From NCBI GenBank assembly GCA_036269975.1, contig DATBDL010000302.1, positions 1 to 34,664 of the forward strand: a DNA stretch of 34,664 nucleotides, written 5' to 3'. This stretch comes from DATEPR01 sp036269975 (GTDB taxonomy: Bacteria > Actinomycetota > Actinomycetes > Mycobacteriales > Pseudonocardiaceae). The position numbers and the translations under genes were made by a program. This document shows positions 1 to 7,519 of the stretch, one piece after another. Numbering within the stretch: position 1 is the first letter of the stretch; every line of letters begins with the position of its first letter. The notes beneath the pieces were generated by a model. That model saw only the letters and a program-made list of their open reading frames with translations, was not told the origin of the DNA and did not search any database.

Positions 1-31
1 CGTGAACCCGATACGGCTGAACGGTCAGTGA
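1..31 (+). CDS. C-terminal tail of a probable Rip1/RseP site-2 protease (5' truncated)
   Basis: The first in-frame codons, from base 2, read VNPIRLNGQ and then TGA at 29-31. A V-N-P-I-R-L tail is what I recall at the C-terminus of actinobacterial RIP (site-2, M50 family) intramembrane metalloproteases, and in Mycobacterium that gene lies directly upstream of ispG. Only nine residues are visible, so no catalytic motif can be checked; the call rests on the tail motif plus expected gene order and is an inference. The 52 bases from the stop to the ispG start contain the ispG ribosome binding site and nothing else I recognise. Confidence 0.45.
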   Translation, partial: VNPIRLNGQ

Positions 32-83
32 CCCGGACGGGCGCCGACCGCTCGGCCGGACAGCCCATCCAGGTGGAGGTGCA

Positions 84-1268
84 GTGCCAGTCCCCAACCA
101 CCCCGCCCAAGTGCCCGCGGACGGTGTTCTACTCGGAATGCCGGCTCTCCCGCCCCCCGTGCTCGCGGCCCGGCGGCCGACCCGGCAGTTGATGGTCGGA
201 TCGGTCGGCGTCGGCAGCGAGCACCCGATCTCCGTCCAGTCGATGACGACCACGTTGACAGCGGACGTCAACGCGACTCTCCAGCAGATCGCCGAGCTCA
301 CAGCGGCCGGCTGTGACATCGTGCGCGTGGCCTGCCCGTCCCAGGACGACGCCGACGCGCTGCCGGCGATCGCCCGTAAGTCCCAGATTCCGGTCATCGC
401 CGACATTCACTTCCAGCCCAAGTACGTGTTCGCCGCGATCGAGGCAGGGTGTGCCGCGGTCCGGGTGAACCCCGGCAACATCAAGAAGTTCGACGACAAG
501 GTCAAAGAGATCGCGCAGGCCGCGAAGGACCACGGCACGCCGATCCGGATCGGCGTCAACGCCGGTTCGCTCGACCCGCGCCTGCTCGCCAAGTATGGCA
601 AGGCGACGCCGGAGGCACTGGTCGAGTCGGCGATCTGGGAGGCGGGCCTGTTCGCTGAGCACGACTTCCACGACATCAAGATCTCGGTCAAGCACAACGA
701 TCCCGTCGTGATGGTGCGGGCGTACGAGCTGCTGGCCGAGCAGACCGACTACCCGCTGCACCTCGGCGTGACCGAGGCCGGTCCGGCGTTCCAGGGCACG
801 ATCAAGTCCGCCGTCGCGTTCGGCGCGCTGCTGCGCCAGGGGATCGGGGACACCATCCGGGTGTCGCTGTCCGCGCCGCCGGTGGAGGAGGTCAAGGTCG
901 GCATCCAGATCCTCCAGTCGCTCAACCTGAAGCAGCGCAAGCTGGAGATCGTGTCGTGCCCGTCGTGCGGCCGGGCCCAGGTGGACGTCTACAAGCTGGC
1001 CGAGGAGGTCACCGCCGGCCTGGAGGGCATGGAGGTGCCGCTGCGGGTCGCGGTGATGGGCTGTGTGGTCAACGGCCCCGGCGAGGCACGCGAAGCCGAC
1101 CTCGGGGTGGCGTCCGGTAACGGCAAGGGCCAGATCTTCGTCCGCGGCAAGGTGATCAAGACCGTGCCGGAGCACCAGATCGTGGAGACGCTGATCGAGG
1201 AGGCCATGCGGATCGCCGAGGAGTCTGGTGATCTGGTCGAGGGCAGCCCGGTGGTGACCGTCTCCTGA
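84..1268 (+). CDS. ispG: 4-hydroxy-3-methylbut-2-enyl diphosphate synthase (flavodoxin/ferredoxin), IspG
   Basis: IspG catalyses the penultimate step of the MEP isoprenoid pathway, reducing methylerythritol cyclodiphosphate to HMBPP with a [4Fe-4S] cluster in the cytosol. The 394-residue protein has the TIM-barrel N-terminal region (GVGSEHPISVQSMTTT near residues 43-58) and the three cluster cysteines: Cys292 and Cys295 in SCPSCGR, Cys327 in VMGCVVNGPGEA. Length is normal for the short bacterial form without the plant insert. The GTG start at 84 follows GGAGG at 75-79, only 4 bases away; a second possible start is the ATG at 138, which trims a poorly conserved N-terminus. The gene follows an apparent site-2 protease and precedes a GNAT gene, as in mycobacteria. 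Identification is secure. Confidence 0.97.
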   Translation: MPVPNHPAQVPADGVLLGMPALPPPVLAARRPTRQLMVGSVGVGSEHPISVQSMTTTLTADVNATLQQIAELTAAGCDIVRVACPSQDDADALPAIARKSQIPVIADIHFQPKYVFAAIEAGCAAVRVNPGNIKKFDDKVKEIAQAAKDHGTPIRIGVNAGSLDPRLLAKYGKATPEALVESAIWEAGLFAEHDFHDIKISVKHNDPVVMVRAYELLAEQTDYPLHLGVTEAGPAFQGTIKSAVAFGALLRQGIGDTIRVSLSAPPVEEVKVGIQILQSLNLKQRKLEIVSCPSCGRAQVDVYKLAEEVTAGLEGMEVPLRVAVMGCVVNGPGEAREADLGVASGNGKGQIFVRGKVIKTVPEHQIVETLIEEAMRIAEESGDLVEGSPVVTVS

Positions 1269-1379
1269 ATCGTTTCACCATGTGATTTCCGATACAGAGC
1301 ACGCCAGGCGTTGCGTCGGAAGGGTGTTTTCCGGATCTGTGACGGGCGTACCGCACCTCGCATCTGGCACGCTTGACAG

Positions 1380-2234
1380 GTGCTGAGGCTCGGTGGCGCC
1401 CGCCTGCTGAACGACCGCGACCTGTTCGCGGTCCGGTCGATCCTGGACTCCGACCCGGTGGCCTCGTGCATGGTGTCCGCGCGGGTCGAGGTGGCCGGGC
1501 TGGAACCGTGGCGGCTCGGCGGTGAGATGTGGGGCGCCGACACGAGGGCGCTGCGCGGCGGCAAGCTGGACGGCCTGTGTTTCGCGGGGCCGAACCTGGT
1601 GCCGCTGTACGGCAACCAGTCGGCGCTGCGCATCTTCGCCGACCGGGCGGCGCGCCGGGGCCGGATGTGCTCATCACTGGTCGGCCCGGCCGAGCAGGTG
1701 CTCGGCCTGTGGGACGAACTGGCCACCGACTGGGGCCCCGCTCGCGAGATCCGGGCCGACCAGCCACTGATGGCGATGGGCACGATGCCCCTGGTGCCGG
1801 TCGACCCGCTGGTGCGCCAGGTGCGCACGGACGAGCTCGACCGCTACCTGCCGGCCGCGGTCGCGATGTTCATCGAGGAGGTCGGCGTCGACCCGTGCGC
1901 CGACGACGGCGGCCTGAGCTACCGGGCGCGGGTAGCCGAGCTGATCGGCGCCGGTCGGGCATTCGCCCGCTTCGAGGCCGGCGAGGTGGTCTTCAAGGCG
2001 GAGATCGGCTCCCTGTGCGGCAAGGTCGGCCAGATCCAGGGCGTGTGGGTACACCCGGACCGGCGGGGTCACGGCCTGGCCACCCACGGCACGGCCGCCG
2101 TGGTGGACCGGCTGGTGCGCGGGCTGAGCCGCAGCGCGAGCCTGTACGTGAACGGGTACAACACCCCGGCACGGGCCGCCTACCGGCGGATCGGCTTCCG
2201 CCAGGTCGGCTCGTACGCCACGGTCCTGTTCTGA
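1380..2234 (+). CDS. GNAT family N-acetyltransferase with N-terminal DUF4081-type domain
   Basis: 284-residue protein with two halves. The N-terminal half (about 1-135, with DPVASCMVSARVEVAGLEPWRLGGE) matches the actinobacterial domain typically placed before a GCN5 fold. The C-terminal half is a GNAT domain with the acetyl-CoA loop VWVHPDRRGHGLATHG near residues 221-237 and the terminal YVNGYNTPARAAYRRIGF segment (Asn and Tyr typical of GNAT active sites). The acceptor substrate is unknown. The GTG start at 1380 matches the N-terminus I recall for the mycobacterial homologue next to ispG; no good Shine-Dalgarno is visible. A TTGACA directly before the start (1374-1379) is too close to be this gene's -35. 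The 111-base gap after ispG has a weak TTCCGA/TCGGAA inverted repeat but no convincing terminator. Confidence 0.88.
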   Translation: MLRLGGARLLNDRDLFAVRSILDSDPVASCMVSARVEVAGLEPWRLGGEMWGADTRALRGGKLDGLCFAGPNLVPLYGNQSALRIFADRAARRGRMCSSLVGPAEQVLGLWDELATDWGPAREIRADQPLMAMGTMPLVPVDPLVRQVRTDELDRYLPAAVAMFIEEVGVDPCADDGGLSYRARVAELIGAGRAFARFEAGEVVFKAEIGSLCGKVGQIQGVWVHPDRRGHGLATHGTAAVVDRLVRGLSRSASLYVNGYNTPARAAYRRIGFRQVGSYATVLF

Positions 2235-2296
2235 ACGGCGCTGTGATCTGGTGCCGGCTACGCACAGCTTCGCGGGGCGCGTCGTAGGGTGAAGGT

Positions 2297-3154
2297 ATGC
2301 GTGTTCGTGCCCAGTTGAAGCCTGGTCAGCTATCGCCGCGGCGGGCGGTGCCTTCGCCCATTGCCCGGCCTGAGTACGTCGACAAGCCGAATCCGGCTCG
2401 GGACACCAGTGACGGCGTGCGCACGCCCGAGGTGATCGAGGCCATGCGGCTCGCGGGGCGGCTCGCGGCCCAGGCACTCGCGGTCGGCGGCGAGCTCGTC
2501 AAGCCGGGCAACACCACCGACGACATCGACGCCGCAGTGCACGAGTTCCTCTGCGACCATGGCGCCTACCCCTCGACGCTCGGCTACAAGGGCTTCCCGA
2601 AGTCGTGCTGCACCTCACTCAACGAGGTGATCTGCCACGGCATCCCGGACTCGACCGTGATCGAGGACGGTGACATCTGCAACATCGACGTCACCGCCTT
2701 CATCGGCGGCGTGCACGGCGACACGAACGCCACCTTCCTGGCCGGCGGCGTCAGCGAGGAGGCCCGCCTGCTCGTCGAGCGCACGCACGAGGCAACGGTC
2801 CGCTCGATCAAGGCCGTCAAGCCGGGCCGCCAGCTCAACGTGATCGGCAGGGTCATCGAGGCATACGCCAAGCGCTTCGGCTACGGCGTGATCCGCGACT
2901 TCACCGGCCACGGCGTCGGTCCCTACTTCCACGGCACGCCCACGGTGCTGCACTACGACGAGCCGGCCGTCACGATGGAGATCAAGGCCGGCATGACGTT
3001 CACCATCGAGCCGATGATCACGCTGGGCACCATCGACTACGACGTGTGGGACGACGGGTGGACCGTCACCACGAAGGACCGCAAGCTCACCGCCCAGTTC
3101 GAGCACACACTGCTGGTCACCGAGGACGGCGCGGAAATCCTGACCCTGCCGTGA
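2297..3154 (+). CDS. map: Type I methionine aminopeptidase
   Basis: Removes the initiator methionine from nascent proteins; cytosolic dinuclear metalloenzyme. The 285-residue chain shows all five metal ligands in family context: the two Asp in NIDVTAFIGGVHGDTNATF, His in GHGVGPYFH, Glu in FTIEPM and Glu in QFEHTLL. The CTSLNEVICHGIP segment carries the substrate-binding His. An N-terminal extension of about 40 residues with a proline-rich stretch (RRAVPSPIARPEYV) is typical of the actinobacterial MapB subtype. The start codon ATG 2297 has TAGGGT six bases upstream (2285-2290), which could be a -10 box for a leaderless message, and GAAGG that could act as a weak ribosome site. Its stop overlaps the cobQ start (GTGA, 3151-3154), so cobQ is probably translated from the same transcript. 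Confidence 0.97.
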   Translation: MRVRAQLKPGQLSPRRAVPSPIARPEYVDKPNPARDTSDGVRTPEVIEAMRLAGRLAAQALAVGGELVKPGNTTDDIDAAVHEFLCDHGAYPSTLGYKGFPKSCCTSLNEVICHGIPDSTVIEDGDICNIDVTAFIGGVHGDTNATFLAGGVSEEARLLVERTHEATVRSIKAVKPGRQLNVIGRVIEAYAKRFGYGVIRDFTGHGVGPYFHGTPTVLHYDEPAVTMEIKAGMTFTIEPMITLGTIDYDVWDDGWTVTTKDRKLTAQFEHTLLVTEDGAEILTLP

Positions 3155-4677
3155 CCGCAGGCGCGCTGTTGGTCGCCGGTACCACGTCCGACGCCGGCAA
3201 GAGCGTGCTCGTCACCGGGCTGTGCCGCTGGCTGGCGCGCCAGGGCGTGCGGGTCGCGCCGTTCAAGGCGCAGAACATGTCCAACAACTCCGTCGTGTGC
3301 GCTGACGGCGGCGAGATCGGTCGCGCGCAGGCCGCCCAGGCCGCCGCGTGCGGGCTCGCGCCCAGCGTGCGCTTCAATCCTGTGCTGCTCAAGCCGGGTG
3401 GTGACCGGACTTCGCAGGTGGTGGTGCTCGGCAAGGCCGTCGGCGACGTGTCCGCACTGTCCTATCGGGACCGCAGATCCGAGCTGATGGGGGTGGTGCT
3501 GGCCACGCTGGCCGAACTCCGCGCCGAGTTCGACGTGGTGATCTGCGAGGGCGCCGGCTCGCCCGCCGAGATCAACCTGCGGGATACCGACATCGCGAAC
3601 CTCGGCCTGGCCACGGCCGCCGATCTGCCGGTGCTGGTGGTCGGGGACATCGATCGCGGCGGGGTGTTCGCGCACCTGTTCGGCACGCTCGCCCTGCTGA
3701 GTCCGGCCGATCAGAAGCGCATCGCCGGTTTCGTGATCAACAAGTTTCGCGGTGACCCGGCGCTGCTGGCACCCGGCCTGCGCCAGTTGACCGCGCTGAC
3801 CGGCCGGCCGGTGTTCGGCGTGTTGCCGTGGCAGGAACGGCTGTGGCTGGACGCCGAGGACTCGCTCTCCTACGCGGCACAGGGGGTCGTCGGCCGGCCG
3901 GCACCGCCGGGCGGCTCGCAGTGGTTGCGGGTCGGCGTGGTGCGGCTGCCCAGGATGTCGAACGCGACGGACGTCGAGGCACTCGCGGTCGAGCCGGGGG
4001 TCGCTGTGCGGCTCGTGGCGTCACCCGCCGAGTTGGCCGACGTGGATCTGGTGGTGTTGCCCGGTTCCAAGGCGACGGTCAGCGATCTGGCCTGGCTACG
4101 GGACACCGGGCTCGCGGCGGCGATCACCCGACATCACGACGACGGTCGACCGGTGTTGGGGATCTGCGGTGGGTTCCAGATGCTCGCCGGCACGGTCGTC
4201 GATCGCGTCGAATCCGGCAGCGGCACTGTCAAAGGGCTCGGCCTGGTGGATGTGGACATCGAGTTCGCCCCGGACAAGGTCCTGGCCAATCCGGTCGGCA
4301 CCGCGTTCGGCGTGCCCGCGTCTGGCTACGAGATCCACCACGGCCGGGTCAGCCGACGTGGCCGTGATCTGCCGCCGTTGATCACTACCGGCACCGGTGA
4401 GCCGGAAGGAGTACTCACAGGCGCGATCGCGGCCACGCACTGGCACGGCCTACTCGAGACCGACGCGGTCCGCAGGGCACTGCTGACGTGGGCTGCGGAT
4501 CTGGCCGGCCGCACGGGTTTCCGCGTGGCACCGGACGTGTCGTTCGCGGAAGTCCGTGCGGCACAACTGGATCTACTCGGCGATCTGGTCGCGGAACACC
4601 TCGACACAGCCGCCTTGCTGGACCTGCTGGACGGCACCGACAAGGGGGATCGGCCGATCATCGGTCCGTACCTCTGA
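3151..4677 (+). CDS. cobQ: Cobyric acid synthase (glutamine-hydrolysing), CobQ
   Basis: CobQ performs four ATP- and glutamine-dependent amidations (b, d, e, g) converting adenosylcobyrinic acid a,c-diamide to cobyric acid. The 508-residue protein starts at the GTG inside the map stop (GTGA overlap); MTAGALLVAGTTSDAGKS then places the P-loop-like ATP site at residues 8-18 as in the family. The N-terminal dethiobiotin-synthetase-like domain carries APFKAQNMSNN, and the C-terminal class I amidotransferase domain has the nucleophile Cys339 in GICGGFQML and His residues in EIHHGRV (396-397) and THWHGLLE (430-432). Length and motifs are complete. It is separated by about 7 kb from cobN and 16 kb from the main cob operon, and has no riboswitch before it, so its expression should follow map unless a separate promoter exists. 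Confidence 0.97.
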   Translation: MTAGALLVAGTTSDAGKSVLVTGLCRWLARQGVRVAPFKAQNMSNNSVVCADGGEIGRAQAAQAAACGLAPSVRFNPVLLKPGGDRTSQVVVLGKAVGDVSALSYRDRRSELMGVVLATLAELRAEFDVVICEGAGSPAEINLRDTDIANLGLATAADLPVLVVGDIDRGGVFAHLFGTLALLSPADQKRIAGFVINKFRGDPALLAPGLRQLTALTGRPVFGVLPWQERLWLDAEDSLSYAAQGVVGRPAPPGGSQWLRVGVVRLPRMSNATDVEALAVEPGVAVRLVASPAELADVDLVVLPGSKATVSDLAWLRDTGLAAAITRHHDDGRPVLGICGGFQMLAGTVVDRVESGSGTVKGLGLVDVDIEFAPDKVLANPVGTAFGVPASGYEIHHGRVSRRGRDLPPLITTGTGEPEGVLTGAIAATHWHGLLETDAVRRALLTWAADLAGRTGFRVAPDVSFAEVRAAQLDLLGDLVAEHLDTAALLDLLDGTDKGDRPIIGPYL

Positions 4678-6122
4678 ACCATCGCCGTAGGGCCGCGTCT
4701 AGCTGAATAGCGTCCGGGGTGGGTGAGTCGGACGCCCAGGCCACATAGCCGTCCGGTCGGATCAGCAGCGCGGTGGGTGCTGGGCCGTCGATGTCAGATC
4801 GAGCAGCAGTGGACGGCCGGTGCGCGCCAGTTCGGCGATGCGGATCGTGCCGGTGGCGGTGCGTACGATCAGGTCGGGGGTGAACCGGCCGACCAGTGGG
4901 TGGGTGTCCGGCATGTCGTGGCGGACATCCGTGCCAGCCGTCAGGACCGCCAGCAGTTGTACGACGCTCGGCTGGGTCAGCAGTTCGCCGAACAACTCGC
5001 GCAGTGCGGTGACGTCGCTGCCCGGCGCCAGTAGTGCGCTGACCGCGCTGGCGTAGCGGACCATCCTGGTGGCCGCCGGGTGCCGTTCGGTCTCGTAGCT
5101 GTCCAGCAGCCCGACCGGGGCGTGCCCGTTGATCGTGACGGCGAGCTTCCAACTCAGGTTGACCGCGTCCTGTAGACCGAGATTCAAGCCGGAACCGCCC
5201 TGCGCATAGACGTGTGCCGCGTCACCGACCAGGAACACCCGCCGGTCGCGGTACCGCTGCGCTACGCGGGTGTTGCCGTGGGTCAGCCGGCGTAGCAGGT
5301 GTGGGCCGTCACCGGTGGGTGGGCCGATCGGCACGTCGACGCCGAGTACGCGCCGGATGCTGGCCCGCAACTCGTCCAGGGTCATCGGCTCGTCGGTCGC
5401 CGACCGGTCCCGTTCGACGGTGGCGATCGTGGGCGGATGGTTGGGTAGTGGGGCATAGGTGAAGCCGCCGGTTTCGGTGCGGTGGCCCAGAAACGGCATG
5501 GCTGGGCCGTATCCGGGTACCGAGAGGCCGCCGGTCGCCGGGTCCAGGGACTCGGCCGGGACGGTCACGTGTGCCATGCGTAGCGTCCTGCGGTCGTACG
5601 TGACGCCGGGAAAGCCGATGCCGCACTGTTTCGGTGTGACGCTGCGCGCGCCGTCCGCGCCATGACGTACCTGGCCGTCATGGCGTCGGCCCCTGGCGGG
5701 CCGACGACGTCGAGCGTGACCTGGTCGTCGTCCTGCGACAGGCCGATCACCTCGTGTCCGGACCGGATCTCGACCCCGAGCGCGCGGGCGCGTTCGGCCA
5801 GGACTTCGACCACTCGACGCTGCGGTGCCGCGAGCACGTGCACCGGACTGTCGTCCAGCAGGCTCAGATCCAGTGGCAGCGCGGTGAAGACGAAGTAGCC
5901 GTTGTTGGGCGGCGGCGGACCTGGCCGGCCGGCCAGCGCCTCGTACGGGCCACGATGGTCGAGCAGCCGGATGATCTGGCCCAGCATGCCGTTCGCCTTC
6001 GGCTCCTCACTCGGCGCCGGCCGGGTTTCCAACACGATCGGATGCACGCCGGCAAGGCCGAGTTCGCACGCGGCCATCAGCCCGGTCGGGCCACTGCCCA
6101 CGACGACGACGTCGGCGATCAC
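4658..6122 (-). pseudogene. FAD-dependent aromatic-ring monooxygenase, broken by two frame disruptions
   Basis: Three consecutive reading frames together encode a PheA/TfdB-type flavoprotein monooxygenase. Frame one (6122 to about 5662) has the Rossmann motif ADVVVVGSGPTGLMAACEL. Frame two (about 5661 to 4762) has GADGARSVTPKQCGIGFPG and the FAD-ribityl motif VFLVGDAAHVYAQGGSGLN. Frame three (about 4793 to 4658) has GPAPTALLIRPDGYVAWAS. The first break looks like one missing base in an Ile codon between 5661 and 5662. At the second, LLLDL runs straight into the C-terminal motif, suggesting a deletion of a few tens of bases plus a frame change. The start GTG at 6122 overlaps the TetR stop (GTGA), so they form a regulator-enzyme operon. 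The 3' end overlaps cobQ tail-to-tail by 20 bases. Sequencing error could explain the first break but less easily both. Confidence 0.85.
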
Positions 6123-6739
6123 CGGTCGGCCTCCGGTAGTGGTAGCGGTAGCCCCGCCCTGACCTGGTCGAGCGCGGAGTGGATGTGCGGGACGACGGAG
6201 TCCCGTGGCCCACCACGGAACCAGTGGCCGACGGCCGCGCCGCTGGCCGCGCCGACGACGGACGCCAGCAGCCTCGGGTACACGTCCCGCTCCAGGTCCA
6301 GACCGGTGCGCTCGGCGATCGCCACGGCGAGTGCCTCCTGCGCGGCCGCGTTCGCCTTGAGGATCTCGCCCCGCACGGCCGGTTCGGCGAACACGCGCCG
6401 GACACCCGACGGCCACGCTGCCGGCTCGATGTCGGTGGTGCCGTCGAACTGGGCCGTCACGGCTGCGATCACGGCGTCCCACAGCGGTTCGTGGGCCGGG
6501 CGGGCGCGTAGCTCGTCCGCGGTGCGCAGCGCGCGTTCCAGGTGCGTCGCGGCGATCGCTTCCGCCTTGCTGGTGAAGTAGTTGCGGAACGTCCGCTCGG
6601 ACACGTTGGCGGCTTCGGCGATGTCGGCCAGCGACACGTCGTCCCAGCCGCGCTGGACGCACAGGCGGATCGCGGCCTGGCTCAGTGTCGCGCGGGTCTC
6701 TCGCTTCTTGCGTTCCCGCAGTCCCTCGTCGTCGGTCAT
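6119..6739 (-). CDS. TetR/AcrR family transcriptional regulator
   Basis: 206-residue one-component repressor. Residues about 10-60 form the TetR DNA-binding domain: RETRATLSQAAIRLCVQRGWDDVSLADIAEAA followed by the recognition helix region NVSERTFRNYFTSKAEAI. The rest is a variable ligand-binding domain. It directly precedes and overlaps the broken monooxygenase, so it probably once sensed that enzyme's substrate, an antibiotic or aromatic compound. Upstream lies a perfect 10-bp inverted repeat (6757-6766 / 6785-6794) overlapping the inferred promoter, consistent with autoregulation. The ATG start at 6739 has no Shine-Dalgarno but sits 7 bases after a TAGCGT -10-like box, as expected for a leaderless message. 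The gene itself appears intact while its partner is not. Confidence 0.93.
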   Translation of the reverse strand: MTDDEGLRERKKRETRATLSQAAIRLCVQRGWDDVSLADIAEAANVSERTFRNYFTSKAEAIAATHLERALRTADELRARPAHEPLWDAVIAAVTAQFDGTTDIEPAAWPSGVRRVFAEPAVRGEILKANAAAQEALAVAIAERTGLDLERDVYPRLLASVVGAASGAAVGHWFRGGPRDSVVPHIHSALDQVRAGLPLPLPEADR

Positions 6740-6746
6740 GACAGTG

Positions 6747-6794
6747 ACGCTAGCAAATCTTGCCGAAATTGCAAGTTTTCTAAATCGGCAAGAT
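6747..6794 (-). promoter_or_regulatory. Probable promoter and operator of the TetR-monooxygenase operon
   Basis: ATCTTGCCGA (6757-6766) and TCGGCAAGAT (6785-6794) are perfect inverted repeats 18 bases apart. An additional GCAAG at 6771-6775 pairs with CTTGC inside the left arm, giving a second, smaller palindrome. On the minus strand TTGCAA (6774-6769) and TAGCGT (6752-6747) are spaced 16 bases and lie 7 bases before the TetR ATG, a good -35/-10 pair. The operator arms overlap both boxes, so repressor binding would block polymerase. The right arm touches the stop codon of the upstream GntR gene. Confidence 0.65.
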
Positions 6795-7471
6795 CAGTCG
6801 GTGGCGTCCTGCCAGGTGATGAGCTCGTCCAGGTACTCGCCGGCCTCACGGGTGGCACGGTCCGGGTCGCCGGCGGCGATCGCGGCGAGCAGGCCGTCGT
6901 GCTCGATGGTCCAGCCGGGCTCGGTCTGAGCCGACGTCGCCGCCACGCTCGCGCGGACGACCTCGGTCAGGCCCTGGTACAGCTCGGTGAGCAGGGCGTT
7001 GTGGGAGCAGCGCATGACACCCTGGTGGAACCGGGTGTCCGCGTCGACTGCCGCCTCCCAGTGCTGGCCGGCGACGGCCTCGTTCCGTTCGGCCAGCAGC
7101 GCGGTCAGCTCGACCAGTTCGTCGTCGGTGCGCTCGGTCGCGGCCAGTCGGGCACCGGCCACCTCCAGTGCCTTGCGCACCTGGAGCACCTCGCGCAGTT
7201 CGCTGCCGCACATCCGGCGCAGCGCGCCCGAGATCTCGCTGGTCGCGCGCACGAACGTGCCGTCGCCCTGCCGGACTTCGAGCAGGCCGGCATGCGACAG
7301 CGCACGCACCGCCTCGCGGACGGTGTTGCGGCCTACGCCCAAGGCGGTGACCAGCTCCGGTTCGGCCGGGATGCGCTGGTCGACGGCCCAGTCACCACTG
7401 CTGATGGCCTGCCGCATCTGCTCGATCACCTGGTCCACCAGACCGGTGCGCCGTGTGGTGGTCAACGGCAC
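6794..7471 (-). CDS. FadR-subfamily GntR transcriptional regulator
   Basis: 225-residue regulator with an N-terminal winged helix (residues about 10-75: VIEQMRQAISSGDWAVDQRIPAEPELVTALGVGRNTVREAVRALSHAGLLEVRQGDGTFV) and a C-terminal all-helical FCD ligand/metal-binding domain. The usual FCD histidines appear in DTRFHQGVM, and EHDGLLAAIAAGD is the typical last helix pair. FCD regulators commonly respond to organic acids or amino-acid-like metabolites. It is transcribed divergently from an MFS transporter with a gap of a few tens of bases, so the transporter is the likely target. The GTG start at 7471 is supported by AAGGGA about 7-8 bases upstream on the minus strand. The gene is intact. Confidence 0.93.
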   Translation of the reverse strand: MPLTTTRRTGLVDQVIEQMRQAISSGDWAVDQRIPAEPELVTALGVGRNTVREAVRALSHAGLLEVRQGDGTFVRATSEISGALRRMCGSELREVLQVRKALEVAGARLAATERTDDELVELTALLAERNEAVAGQHWEAAVDADTRFHQGVMRCSHNALLTELYQGLTEVVRASVAATSAQTEPGWTIEHDGLLAAIAAGDPDRATREAGEYLDELITWQDATD

Positions 7472-7519
7472 AGCATCATCCCTTCATCCGAACATCCCAT
7501 GTCTGTCATACTAGTCGCC
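7472..7519. promoter_or_regulatory. Divergent GntR/MFS promoter region with GT-N3-AC operator candidate
   Basis: GTCATAC at 7505-7511 has the GT-N3-AC core typical of FadR-type operators and lies inside CATACT (7507-7512), a good -10 box for the MFS gene if translation starts at GTG 7520, exactly 7 bases downstream. No Shine-Dalgarno precedes either candidate MFS start. The GntR ribosome site AAGGGA lies on the opposite strand near 7478-7483. The -35 for the transporter is not obvious. Confidence 0.45.

Noticed and set aside
129..1175. Long minus-strand open frame opposite ispG
   Set aside because: Antisense shadow of a secure gene in GC-rich DNA; Arg/His/Asp-rich translation without motifs.
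1269..1379. Terminator after ispG
   Set aside because: TTCCGA/TCGGAA arms are short with a 23-base loop and no U-run; not convincing.
1374..1379. TTGACA as -35 box of the GNAT gene
   Set aside because: It abuts the start codon, so any promoter using it would start inside the gene.
6542..7519. Plus-strand upstream extension of the MFS frame to a 753-codon protein
   Set aside because: It runs antisense through the TetR and GntR genes; the MFS fold begins after 7520.
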